The notes beneath the pieces are model-generated. The model was not told where the DNA came from. It saw nothing but the letters and a program-made list of their open reading frames with translations, and ran no database searches. Shown piece after piece: positions 1 to 5,945 of a DNA stretch of 33,614 bases (position 1 is its first letter; every line of letters starts with the position of its first letter). The DNA lies in the NCBI GenBank assembly GCA_919902995.1, contig CAKKSD010000062.1, positions 1,104 to 34,717 of the forward strand, read 5' to 3'. The stretch comes from Thermodesulfovibrionia bacterium (lineage in GTDB: Bacteria; Nitrospirota; Thermodesulfovibrionia; JACRGW01). The position numbers and the translations under genes are program-made.

Positions 1-168
1 TCTTGCTATTTTAATTTGTCTGGCAATAGCAACCCTCAATCTGGCTTTGTCTAAAAGGATTTTAAATTCGCGGTCTTTTTCCCGCCTTTTGATGACATCT
101 TCAAGAGAATGAATATCTTTTTCCTGCTTAAGACTTGCAGGGACATGTTTGCTATTATGGATTTTCAT
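1..168 (-). CDS. HigA-like antitoxin, N-terminal part (cut by window edge)
   Basis: Partial gene running off the left edge. It starts at ATG 168-166, behind a good Shine-Dalgarno (GGGAGG) a few bases upstream. About 56 residues are visible. They are rich in Lys, Arg and Glu and end in a stretch (RLRVAIARQIKIAR) that normally leads into the first helix of an Xre-type helix-turn-helix. It lies immediately downstream of a Gp49/HigB-like toxin gene on the same strand, and toxin first, antitoxin second is the usual HigBA order. The DNA-binding domain itself lies outside the window, so the family call rests on this lead-in sequence and on gene order. Confidence 0.6.
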   Translation of the reverse strand, partial: MKIHNSKHVPASLKQEKDIHSLEDVIKRREKDREFKILLDKARLRVAIARQIKIAR

Positions 169-188
169 ATAAATAACCTCCCTGATTT

Positions 189-492
189 TTAGTTTCTGAG
201 TATATCTTTCATGCACCTGAGCGCGGTTTCAATTTCGTGCTGCGGCACCTTTTGGCTCTGCTTTTTATATGCATGGAGGAGAACCATTTTATTTCCCTCA
301 ATAACCACATAGAATATTCTGGCCTGCGAAATCTTAATCTCCCATAATTTGTCTTTAATCTGCCTCATAGATACCAATGGGGCTTGCAGTCCGTATTGTT
401 TTATATCTTCTAAGACAGCATATATTATGGCGCACTGCTCCTTTGGTAATTTGTCTATAATCGCTAACCTGCCTGAATAATTTAATTACCAT
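189..492 (-). pseudogene. Gp49/HigB-like (RelE superfamily) toxin, probably frameshifted
   Basis: The C-terminal 62 residues have the hallmarks of phage-derived Gp49-like/HigB toxins: KLWEIKI, then ARIFYVV, MVLLHAYKKQSQKVP and EIETALRCMKD. Upstream the same frame continues as IIDKLPKEQCAIIYAVLEDIKQYGL, which is the expected N-terminal half, but it has no start codon before a stop. An ATG at 492-490 opens a plausible start (MVIKLF) in a neighbouring frame. From that ATG to the stop is 304 bases, one more than a multiple of three, so a single-base indel near 470-480 would restore a 100-residue toxin, close to family size. Either the gene is broken or the sequence has an error. The only in-frame start (TTG 377) would lack half of the fold. 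Confidence 0.55.
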
Positions 493-836
493 ATTTAATA
501 TAACCTAATGGTTATACGGGTGTCAAGTGATTGGAATCTGTTTAGGAGATTCCTATTGGATTCGTTGATGATAAAGGTTAAGTCGGTGTTCATAGCAGTG
601 CTATTTCCCCATAATTTTTCTAGTTTTTTATACAAATTATTACGGGGTTTAAGAAGATACCTGCTGTTATCCAGATATCCTTAAACAGATTCAGCTGTGC
701 TTTTTTACAGGATATAGCCATTTACTATTTAAACACATTCTATACTAAACTGTACAAATATCAGACAATATTTTAAAAGTACCTTAGTTCCATAGCTCCA
801 CAGTGCCATAGGGCAAAAGTTCAGACTGCAGGAGGT
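493..836. other. Intergenic stretch between toxin-antitoxin modules
   Basis: No intact gene is visible. The stretch holds a small palindrome (ATAGCA-G-TGCTAT, 592-604) and a 33-codon minus-strand ORF (620-721) that resembles another ORF at 1359-1460. The rest is AT-rich and shows no convincing promoter, terminator or RNA. Confidence 0.5.
620..721 (-). pseudogene. 33-codon ORF, paralogue of the one at 1359-1460
   Basis: ATG 721 to stop 620. The translation contains KKAQLNLFKDIWITAGIF. A second minus-strand ORF at 1359-1460 contains KKLQMDLFKNVWITAGIF, so the two clearly share ancestry, and the DNA also matches (CCTGCTGTTATCCAGA in both on the plus strand). Beyond the shared segment the C-terminal residues diverge completely. 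I do not recognise the family. The most likely reading is two decayed copies of the start of one larger gene. Confidence 0.4.
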
Positions 837-1091
837 TTATAATTTACAGATTTCTCTTCTGTGGCCAACGGCTTTAATAACAATCGTATCACTTTCTATT
901 ATGTAAACCACTCGCCAATCGCCAACTCTGAGCTTAAACTGACCGGACATGTCACCTGATAATGATTCGGGAGTTATGTTGTCAAAATGATGTGAAAGCC
1001 ATGAGATTTTTTTAAGGATGCGTTTTACAATAGGACGGTCTATTTTTTGAAGGTCGTCTAAGGCTTCTTTTTCCCATTCGACTTTATGCAA
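837..1091 (-). CDS. RelE/ParE-family toxin
   Basis: An 84-residue protein with the RelE/ParE fold pattern: an N-terminal strand (HKVEWEKEALDDLQKID), two helices, and the C-terminal strands GQFKLRVGDWRVVYIIE and VIKAVGHRREICK. The basic and aromatic residues of the R-x-G-D-W-R-x-x-Y block and the HRRE(I/V)Y-like end are typical of mRNA-interferase or gyrase-directed toxins of this superfamily. Sequence alone does not separate RelE (ribosome-dependent RNase) from ParE (gyrase poison). It overlaps the upstream antitoxin gene by 8 bases, so the two are translationally coupled. It probably forms a toxin-antitoxin complex in the cytoplasm, with the partner repressing the shared promoter. Confidence 0.85.
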   Translation of the reverse strand: MHKVEWEKEALDDLQKIDRPIVKRILKKISWLSHHFDNITPESLSGDMSGQFKLRVGDWRVVYIIESDTIVIKAVGHRREICKL

Positions 1092-1272
1092 ATCTCTTCA
1101 ATACCTCTTCGTGGGAGATTCTCTTTGAGGGCTTCTTGAGTCTCTGCTCCAATTTTGTTTTGAACTCCCTTTTCATATGCAAGCCGGAATCGGGGTCGCC
1201 AATAATCTCAAGAAGTTTCTGTTCTACAAGTTGCTCGATATCATCTGCCGTCATTGCCTTTGCTCTGGCCAT
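1084..1272 (-). CDS. Antitoxin of the RelE/ParE-like module
   Basis: A 62-residue, highly charged protein beginning MARAKAMTADDIEQLVEQKL. I chose ATG 1272 over the longer TTG start at 1287 because the 15 extra bases contain the ribosome-binding site itself (GGAGGT). It overlaps the toxin gene by 8 bases and precedes it, the usual order for RelBE/ParDE pairs. The C-terminal half (RLKKPSKRISHEEVLKRF) resembles the toxin-wrapping tails of small antitoxins. The DNA-binding type is not clear: no ribbon-helix-helix or AbrB motif stands out. The assignment therefore rests mainly on size, charge and position. Confidence 0.7.
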   Translation of the reverse strand: MARAKAMTADDIEQLVEQKLLEIIGDPDSGLHMKREFKTKLEQRLKKPSKRISHEEVLKRFA

Positions 1273-1358
1273 ATATAATACCTCCAAGCATTTCTTATTA
1301 TAATACTATGGTTTTTTATAAACAAGCCAATTTTCCCCCGCAATATTAAAACCTTCCA

Positions 1359-1460
1359 TCAGTGCTTTGCAAGGCGTTCCAAAAGATAATGACTTGAGAA
1401 GATGCCTGCTGTTATCCAGACATTTTTGAATAAATCCATCTGTAGTTTTTTACGTGCCAT
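1359..1460 (-). pseudogene. 33-codon ORF, paralogue of the one at 620-721
   Basis: ATG 1460 to stop 1359, translating to MARKKLQMDLFKNVWITAGI followed by FSSHYLLERLAKH. It has the same length and the same core as the ORF at 620-721 but a different tail. There is no clear ribosome-binding site. It sits between the RelE-like and MazEF modules. Function unknown; probably the remnant of a larger duplicated gene. Confidence 0.4.
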
Positions 1461-1478
1461 ACATATTACTCACATCCC

Positions 1479-1802
1479 TCAATCCACCAGCATCTCTTTA
1501 ATTACAGCCTTAACCATTCTGATCGCATTATCGCTTATCCTTCCTAACTTTTTAACAAGTCTTCTTTTGTCAACAGTTCTTAACTGGTCAAGGACTATCC
1601 ATCCTGTTTTATTCCGGAAAGAGACCTTTACCCTTGTGGGATAGTCGTGGGACTTCGTGGTCATCGGAGCTATAATAACAGTCTGGATATTTCTATTAAT
1701 TTCATCAGGGGATATTACAAGGCAGGGTCGGGTCTTTTTTATTTCATGCCCTACGGTAGGATCAAGGTTTATAAGGCAGATTTCATACTGGTTTATTTCC
1801 AT
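1479..1802 (-). CDS. mazF: MazF/PemK-family endoribonuclease toxin
   Basis: A 107-residue protein that follows the MazF consensus: an N-terminal strand (QYEICLINLDPTVGHEIKKTRP), CLVISPDE, VIIAPMTTK, then the substrate-binding segment SFRNKTGWIVLDQLRTVDKRRLVKKLG. The pattern of a conserved Arg in the first loop (KKTRP) followed by the Thr of APMTT fits the catalytic pair of this family. The expected activity is ribosome-independent cleavage of mRNA at short sequences; which sequence cannot be told from here. It overlaps the upstream AbrB-type antitoxin by 10 bases. Length is normal and no defect is visible. Confidence 0.92.
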   Translation of the reverse strand: MEINQYEICLINLDPTVGHEIKKTRPCLVISPDEINRNIQTVIIAPMTTKSHDYPTRVKVSFRNKTGWIVLDQLRTVDKRRLVKKLGRISDNAIRMVKAVIKEMLVD

Positions 1803-2044
1803 TCCCAGTCTTTGACTTCTATATCTACTGCTTTATCAAAAAGTAAGGTATCATCGTTTCTTTCATGCATTAATCTGAATGCCTCATCCCAGCCTTCTCT
1901 CGGTCTGCCCCTGATCGATTTTAATACTACTCTATTCTTTTCTACTTCAAGTTCTACCTGATTTTCGATATTGCACTGTTTGAGTATCGCAGAGGGTATC
2001 CTGATACCTTTTGAGTTTCCAATTGCTACAAGATTTACCTTCAT
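1793..2044 (-). CDS. mazE: MazE-like AbrB/SpoVT-type antitoxin
   Basis: An 83-residue protein starting MKVNLVAIGNSKGIRIPSAI, the classic swapped-hairpin AbrB/MazE DNA-binding domain (V-x-x-IGNSKGIRIP). It continues with the second strand (NQVELEVEKNRVVLKSI) and a flexible acidic tail (DKAVDIEVKDWEW) expected to bind and block MazF. The start has a purine-rich ribosome-binding site (AGGAGGA). It is the first gene of the pair and its 3' end overlaps mazF. Autorepression through the N-terminal domain is the family norm. Confidence 0.92.
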   Translation of the reverse strand: MKVNLVAIGNSKGIRIPSAILKQCNIENQVELEVEKNRVVLKSIRGRPREGWDEAFRLMHERNDDTLLFDKAVDIEVKDWEWK

Positions 2045-2252
2045 ATCCTTCCTCCTATCAACAAAACTATAGTAATTATAAAGTAATTACATTGCAGAGT
2101 CAACAGAAAAACCTCTTTTGAAAGCATCTCTTTTGCGTAATACCCCTTCCCTTTTGTCAGGGTAAGTTCTATCCCAGAAATCGAGACCCTTCGTTTTACT
2201 TCTGCCTTTTTTAATCTCAATAACTCCTTACGCACTTCTACCCTGACTACTT

Positions 2253-2660
2253 CTATTGTTTTCTTTTACTTGCTGTATGAATTTTAAGGATGAGATCTAT
2301 GTGGAAATCGCAATGCTCTATTCCAGCGTGGTGTGTTAAAGCACATGCGGTAATTAGAAGGTCAGCAGAAGGGACTGTCTTTCCGGCTATTCTGCACTGT
2401 TGTGCCAGAAGGCGTGCCTTTTGCCATACCTCAGAAGTAGATGGTAAACAGGCAATTTCTTTTTCAAGTTCTGATAATTTTTTTCTTTCATAATCACCTT
2501 TCGCACCGTTCCAGAGTTCAACAGCGACCATGTCACACCATGCTGCCCTCCCATCTGTCATTAACATCAGAACCCTTTCACGGATATCTGTCCTTCCGGT
2601 ATCACGAAGGGCCTCTATCCAGCTTGATGTATCTATCAGAACTACTTCGTCTTTCCCCAC
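2253..2660 (-). CDS. vapC: VapC-family PIN-domain ribonuclease toxin
   Basis: A 135-residue PIN-domain protein. It begins with the diagnostic VLIDTSSWIEAL (Asp10 is the first metal-binding acid). It then has an internal acid in VAVELWNG (Glu of the second motif) and the C-terminal SADLLITACALTH block carrying a further acid. The toxin would bind Mg or Mn and cleave RNA, typically tRNA or rRNA in this family. It overlaps the VapB gene by 19 bases. Length and motifs are complete. The region just downstream (2045-2252) has only a weak open frame and no recognisable gene. Confidence 0.92.
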   Translation of the reverse strand: MGKDEVVLIDTSSWIEALRDTGRTDIRERVLMLMTDGRAAWCDMVAVELWNGAKGDYERKKLSELEKEIACLPSTSEVWQKARLLAQQCRIAGKTVPSADLLITACALTHHAGIEHCDFHIDLILKIHTASKRKQ

Positions 2661-2863
2661 TTTCTGTCTTCCCGCATCACTTTGAGGTCTTCCTGAGTCA
2701 TGAAGTCCTTAAATGTTCCAAGCATCCTGGCAAGTTCAGAAAGCCTACGCCTTCTGTTAAAATCCTTAAGGGCCTGTACAACAGCATCCCTCTTGGTCTT
2801 TGCTCGCGTATGCTTAATGGCTTCTTTTAATTCACTGTCTGGAATATCAATTGTTGTTTTCAT
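2642..2863 (-). CDS. vapB: VapB-like antitoxin
   Basis: A 73-residue protein starting MKTTIDIPDSELKEAIKHTRAKTKRDAV. This is a ribbon-helix-helix N-terminus of the type common in VapB antitoxins (MKTTIDIPD, then a helix with the TKR-AV pattern). The tail (LARMLGTFKDFMTQEDLKVM) resembles the segment that threads into the VapC active site. It is first in the operon and overlaps vapC. It probably dimerises on an operator near 2870-2900 and represses the pair. Confidence 0.88.
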   Translation of the reverse strand: MKTTIDIPDSELKEAIKHTRAKTKRDAVVQALKDFNRRRRLSELARMLGTFKDFMTQEDLKVMREDRKWGKTK

Positions 2864-2961
2864 GATTCTATAATATTATAATTTATAATCCCTGTCAAGC
2901 TTTATTATATGCCTTTCTATCTTATTTTATATTCTCTACAATCTCTCACATCAGATTAATC

Positions 2962-3999
2962 TCACCCGAGTCTTGCTGTTATCTCTCCTCTTACTTTCTT
3001 TCTGAATTCTTTATGAAGCTTTAAGATTTCATTCATTTCTTCTTTACCCACCCCCTCAAGCCAGTGATAGTAACCTTGTTCCTTCGAAAGTCTGGAGTCT
3101 GGAGTCTGGAGTCTGGAGTCTAACAATATGGCCTGCTTTACCCCTTCCCTCCCATTCTCCACCCATCTATCCATAAGAAGACGAATATCTCTTAGATCTG
3201 TGCTTGCGACGGAGGCTGTCCCGTAGGGCAAAGAGAACTCATTCCCATTGAAGACTATAGCAAGCCCTCCTGCCTCGTTTACTGCTTTGAGCATGGGGAA
3301 GTCAGTTATGCTATCTCCAACAGCGACTATTTTACTCAAGGAAACACCATTTATCTCTGCTATTTCCTTTAATGCCTCCTTCTTTCTTGTTCCACCCATT
3401 ACTTTAATCTCATCCATCAAAGAGCTTATAGCAGTACTTTTCAACTCATGCCAGAAGAACCTGTCGAGATAGGGCTTGATTGAAAGGTCTTTCCCTCCTG
3501 AATCGAGCCCATCAGAATAGAGGTTCGAGAGGATATAATTCTCTGTTTCTTTCAGAAGCGATGAAGTTTCCTTATCAAGTCTTTTATTGAAATCCATCTT
3601 CTTTAAATCTGTGCAATATATATTTTCTTTCTCTATATCCAGTCTTTCCCCAATACTCTGGGCATGCTGGCAATAGGATGTTGAAATTATATATATGTAC
3701 CAGCCATCCTTTTTAAGTTCAGAGACCAATTCTTTAGACCCTTTTATAAGGCCTGCCTTTTTTGATGCTTCAATAAGGTCTTCTGGCTTAATACGGTGGA
3801 ACAAAAGAAAGGGAAGGATAAGGACAAGAGTATCCCCTGGCTCATAGCCTACCCTGCCTTCAAGGGTCAAAAGGTCATCATATCTACTTAGGACAGCAAA
3901 TACCTTTTCTCCTTCTGGTACAATCCTCATCACTTCCATAGCATGATCCATCGGCGAAAGAGGTCCTTCAAGGTCGAAGGCTGCAACCTTCTTTTTCAT
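2962..3999 (-). CDS. HAD-superfamily phosphatase (EhaR/COG4030-like)
   Basis: A 345-residue protein opening with KKKVAAFDLEGPLSPMDHA: a HAD motif I in which Asp9 is the nucleophile and Glu11 replaces the usual second Asp, as in the EhaR-like archaeal/bacterial group and in some phosphoserine-phosphatase relatives. Motif II/III candidates are YIISTSY and a distant Lys. Motif IV is clear in KIVAVGDSITDFPML. The large insertion between motifs forms a cap. The C-terminal part contains two near-identical seven-residue units (DSRLQTP, DSRLSKE) encoded by a tandem heptanucleotide array at 3091-3118; they are not part of the family fold. It overlaps the formyltransferase gene by 4 bases (ATGA), so the products probably act together. 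Substrate unknown. Confidence 0.75.
   Translation of the reverse strand: MKKKVAAFDLEGPLSPMDHAMEVMRIVPEGEKVFAVLSRYDDLLTLEGRVGYEPGDTLVLILPFLLFHRIKPEDLIEASKKAGLIKGSKELVSELKKDGWYIYIISTSYCQHAQSIGERLDIEKENIYCTDLKKMDFNKRLDKETSSLLKETENYILSNLYSDGLDSGGKDLSIKPYLDRFFWHELKSTAISSLMDEIKVMGGTRKKEALKEIAEINGVSLSKIVAVGDSITDFPMLKAVNEAGGLAIVFNGNEFSLPYGTASVASTDLRDIRLLMDRWVENGREGVKQAILLDSRLQTPDSRLSKEQGYYHWLEGVGKEEMNEILKLHKEFRKKVRGEITARLG
3091..3118. repeat. Heptanucleotide array (TCTGGAG)x4 inside the HAD gene
   Basis: Four perfect tandem copies of TCTGGAG followed by a partial fifth (TCTA). On the coding strand the unit reads GACTCCA. Because 21 bases is seven codons, the array is translated as a seven-residue repeat (DSRLQTP DSRLS) without a stop. 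It is of the same general type as the arrays at 4812, 5768, 20012 and 21660. Confidence 0.9.
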
Positions 4000-4802
4000 C
4001 TTATAGCCTCATCTATCTCTTTCGTTAGGTCGTAACCTTTCTTTAACAGCCGCCCTTCTCTGTCCATTACCTTACCTTTTCCTACCCTCACATCCCCTTC
4101 AGACAATGTCTTTAATGTGTAAATTAACAGCGGAAATTCCCTTTTTAGTCCAAGCTTTCTTATTTCACTGAATAGTGGATAGCCCTCCCCTTTAAAGCTG
4201 ATTATCTCAGATAATTGCATAACTCTGAGTCTCAGCTTATGCTTTTTCCATAGATCATCCAGACTTCCCCTTTTTATCGTGTAAGTGCAGTAACTTACAG
4301 AAGGGCCTGCATCGAGTTCAGACGTGACCAAATGTATCATCACTCCACTATCATCGGAGTCATTCCTTATAAGATCCCATATAACCTCCTGCCATGTCCC
4401 TTTGGGACCACCAGGCTTTGCAGGATGGAGATTTATCGCAGGTTTATCCCTGCATGAATCTGCATCGAGGATGAGCATATAACCTACCAGAACTCTTATA
4501 TCCTCAGAAAAGACTGAAAGGAGTCTTCTCACCTCCGTATGAAACCTCTTCCTCCATTCCACAAAATCTATTTTCTTGAGCTCAGGTTCATATTTTGATG
4601 AAGAAAAGCTTACTACAGGAATGGAAATTTCTTTGCCCCAATTGATGATCGTATCACTCAAGATCCCTTCTCCTTTTTCCCTGTTAGAAAATATATAGGA
4701 GATACAGCCTTTAATCGTACTATCTTTTGTAGAATTGTAGATTGCCTTAAGGAGAGCAAATGCCGCTTCGTCCCTTCCTGTAGTCCATAATCCAAACTTC
4801 AT
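3996..4802 (-). CDS. Formyltransferase-fold protein (GART/Fmt N-terminal domain-like)
   Basis: A 268-residue protein. Residues from about 100 to 170 carry the formyltransferase signature: VLVGYMLIL, then INLHPAKPGGPKGTW with Asn124 and His126, and SELDAGP with Asp164. This matches the Asn-His-Asp triad of glycinamide ribonucleotide, Met-tRNA and sugar-nucleotide formyltransferases that use 10-formyl-tetrahydrofolate. The N-terminal part is shorter and atypical, and there is no Fmt C-terminal tRNA-binding domain. Purine synthesis is not implied by the neighbours, which are a PfkB kinase upstream and a HAD phosphatase downstream (4-base overlap). Acceptor substrate unknown. Confidence 0.75.
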   Translation of the reverse strand: MKFGLWTTGRDEAAFALLKAIYNSTKDSTIKGCISYIFSNREKGEGILSDTIINWGKEISIPVVSFSSSKYEPELKKIDFVEWRKRFHTEVRRLLSVFSEDIRVLVGYMLILDADSCRDKPAINLHPAKPGGPKGTWQEVIWDLIRNDSDDSGVMIHLVTSELDAGPSVSYCTYTIKRGSLDDLWKKHKLRLRVMQLSEIISFKGEGYPLFSEIRKLGLKREFPLLIYTLKTLSEGDVRVGKGKVMDREGRLLKKGYDLTKEIDEAIR

Positions 4803-4811
4803 TATTTATCC

Positions 4812-4832
4812 TTTAACTTTTAACTTTTAACT
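4812..4832. repeat. Heptanucleotide array (TTTAACT)x3 at the 3' end of the PfkB gene
   Basis: Three perfect copies of TTTAACT. The array encodes the last residues (KVKS) and the stop codon of the kinase gene. A matching array lies at its 5' end (5768-5795), so the gene is bracketed by the same repeat in the same orientation. Confidence 0.85.
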
Positions 4833-5779
4833 TTATATTCTGGATATCTTTCCCTTCCAAACCCTGTTATACTTCTTGATGCCAGTGTTGTGGCATATAT
4901 CGCAGATTCCTTCAGGGATTTTTTGTTCAGGTAAGATGCAAGAAACCCAGCAGCATAGACATCTCCTGCCCCTGTAGTATCAACTACCGACACGTCTGGC
5001 GCATCTACATGGAAATCATTATCAGCAGTAACTATATGGGAGCCCTCTTTCCCCATAGTACAGACAATAACTTTCGGCCCAATTTTAAGAATCTCAAGGC
5101 AGCCATCCCTCCACATTTTTTTTGTAAGAACTTCTATCTCCTTTTCCTCTGGGAAGAATATATCTGTTCTTCTTAGAATCGGTAATAGGGCATCGATACC
5201 TCTTTCTGCGTAGATGATTCCTGGGTCGAAACTAACTTTTATTTCCGGTCTTATTTTAGAAAGAAGATACTTTTGTGCATTGAATGAAGAGCCTCCTGCG
5301 AAGGACGTAAAATGGATTATATCGCATGACTCTACATAATCTATGTCTATATCATCAATCCTGATGGTATCATTGGCATTGGGAAAGATAATAATAGATC
5401 TCTCCCCTTTTATCAGAAGCGATAAAGCTATTCCGCTTCTTCCTCTCCTTCCAATGCCTTTTTTGTCAACACCTTCAAGACTCTCAAGAAGGAGGTCTCC
5501 TTCTCTATCTTCCCCGACCATGCCTATAAAACCTGTCTTAATACCAATGCGAGATAAGGCTACAGCCGTATTTGCTGCAGATCCACCCCCTCCCTTATAC
5601 CTTAGGATCCCTTCATGCTGAAGAATATAAAGTATCGAGTCTAATTCTTTTTTATCTTTAAAATATTCATATCCCGGTTGTATATCCAATCTCAAAGCCA
5701 GCTCTTCATCAATCTCGAAGATGAGGTCAAGATTAATCGCACCAAAACATATTACCTGAAGGTCTTTTTTAACTTTCAA
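4820..5779 (-). CDS. PfkB-family carbohydrate/nucleoside kinase
   Basis: A 319-residue ribokinase-fold protein. The N-terminus (VICFGAINLDLIFEID) and the glycine-rich block YKGGGGSAANTAVALSRIG bind the sugar. DTTGAGDVYAAGFLASY near the C-terminus is PfkB signature 2, with catalytic Asp273 in GAGD. It transfers phosphate from ATP to a sugar, nucleoside or similar alcohol; the exact substrate cannot be read. The only in-frame start before a stop is TTG 5779, which sits inside a heptanucleotide repeat with no real ribosome-binding site, so the true start is uncertain. Its 3' end also lies in such a repeat. It is followed by the formyltransferase and HAD genes on the same strand, suggesting one small pathway. 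Confidence 0.85.
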   Translation of the reverse strand: MKVKKDLQVICFGAINLDLIFEIDEELALRLDIQPGYEYFKDKKELDSILYILQHEGILRYKGGGGSAANTAVALSRIGIKTGFIGMVGEDREGDLLLESLEGVDKKGIGRRGRSGIALSLLIKGERSIIIFPNANDTIRIDDIDIDYVESCDIIHFTSFAGGSSFNAQKYLLSKIRPEIKVSFDPGIIYAERGIDALLPILRRTDIFFPEEKEIEVLTKKMWRDGCLEILKIGPKVIVCTMGKEGSHIVTADNDFHVDAPDVSVVDTTGAGDVYAAGFLASYLNKKSLKESAIYATTLASRSITGFGRERYPEYKVKS

Positions 5780-5795
5780 CTTTTAACTTTTGATT
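5768..5795. repeat. Heptanucleotide array (TTTAACT-type, 4 units) at the 5' end of the PfkB gene
   Basis: The units are TTTAACT, TTCAACT, TTTAACT and TTTGATT. The array overlaps the putative TTG start and first codons of the kinase. It lies 10 bases from the tRNA-Ala 3' end. Confidence 0.85.
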
Positions 5796-5805
5796 TGTTT
5801 TTAAA

Positions 5806-5880
5806 TGGTGGACGAGATGGGATTTGAACCCACGACCCCCGCGTTGCGAACGCGATGCTCTCCCCCTGAGCTACTCGCCC
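5806..5880 (-). tRNA. tRNA-Ala (anticodon CGC)
   Basis: A 75-base cloverleaf on the minus strand. The 7-bp acceptor stem is GGGCGAG with CTCGTCC and includes the G3-U70 wobble pair that defines alanine identity. The D arm is GCTC/GAGC. The anticodon stem has the loop TTCGCAA, giving anticodon CGC (reads GCG). The T arm carries the standard TTCAAAT loop. The 3' CCA is encoded (5808-5806). The 5' end is at 5880. Confidence 0.93.
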
Positions 5881-5945
5881 ACTTTGAACTTCGAGGCTAA
5901 TTTAACAGAAGGTTTAAAGGTTGTCAAACATTGAACTTTTAAGCA

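Noticed and set aside
2041-2235. Minus-strand open frame of 64 codons upstream of mazE
   Set aside because: No recognisable motif, an implausible hydrophobic tail over an AT-rich intergenic region, and an overlap with the mazE start. Kept out as a chance frame or remnant.
2441-2830. Plus-strand open frame across vapC/vapB
   Set aside because: It lies antisense to two well-supported genes, with Ser/Pro/Leu-rich translation typical of a shadow frame.
2940-2952. AATCTCTCACAT shared with 23780-23807
   Set aside because: A 12-base match with weak flanking similarity could be chance in AT-rich DNA, so it is not reported as a repeat family.
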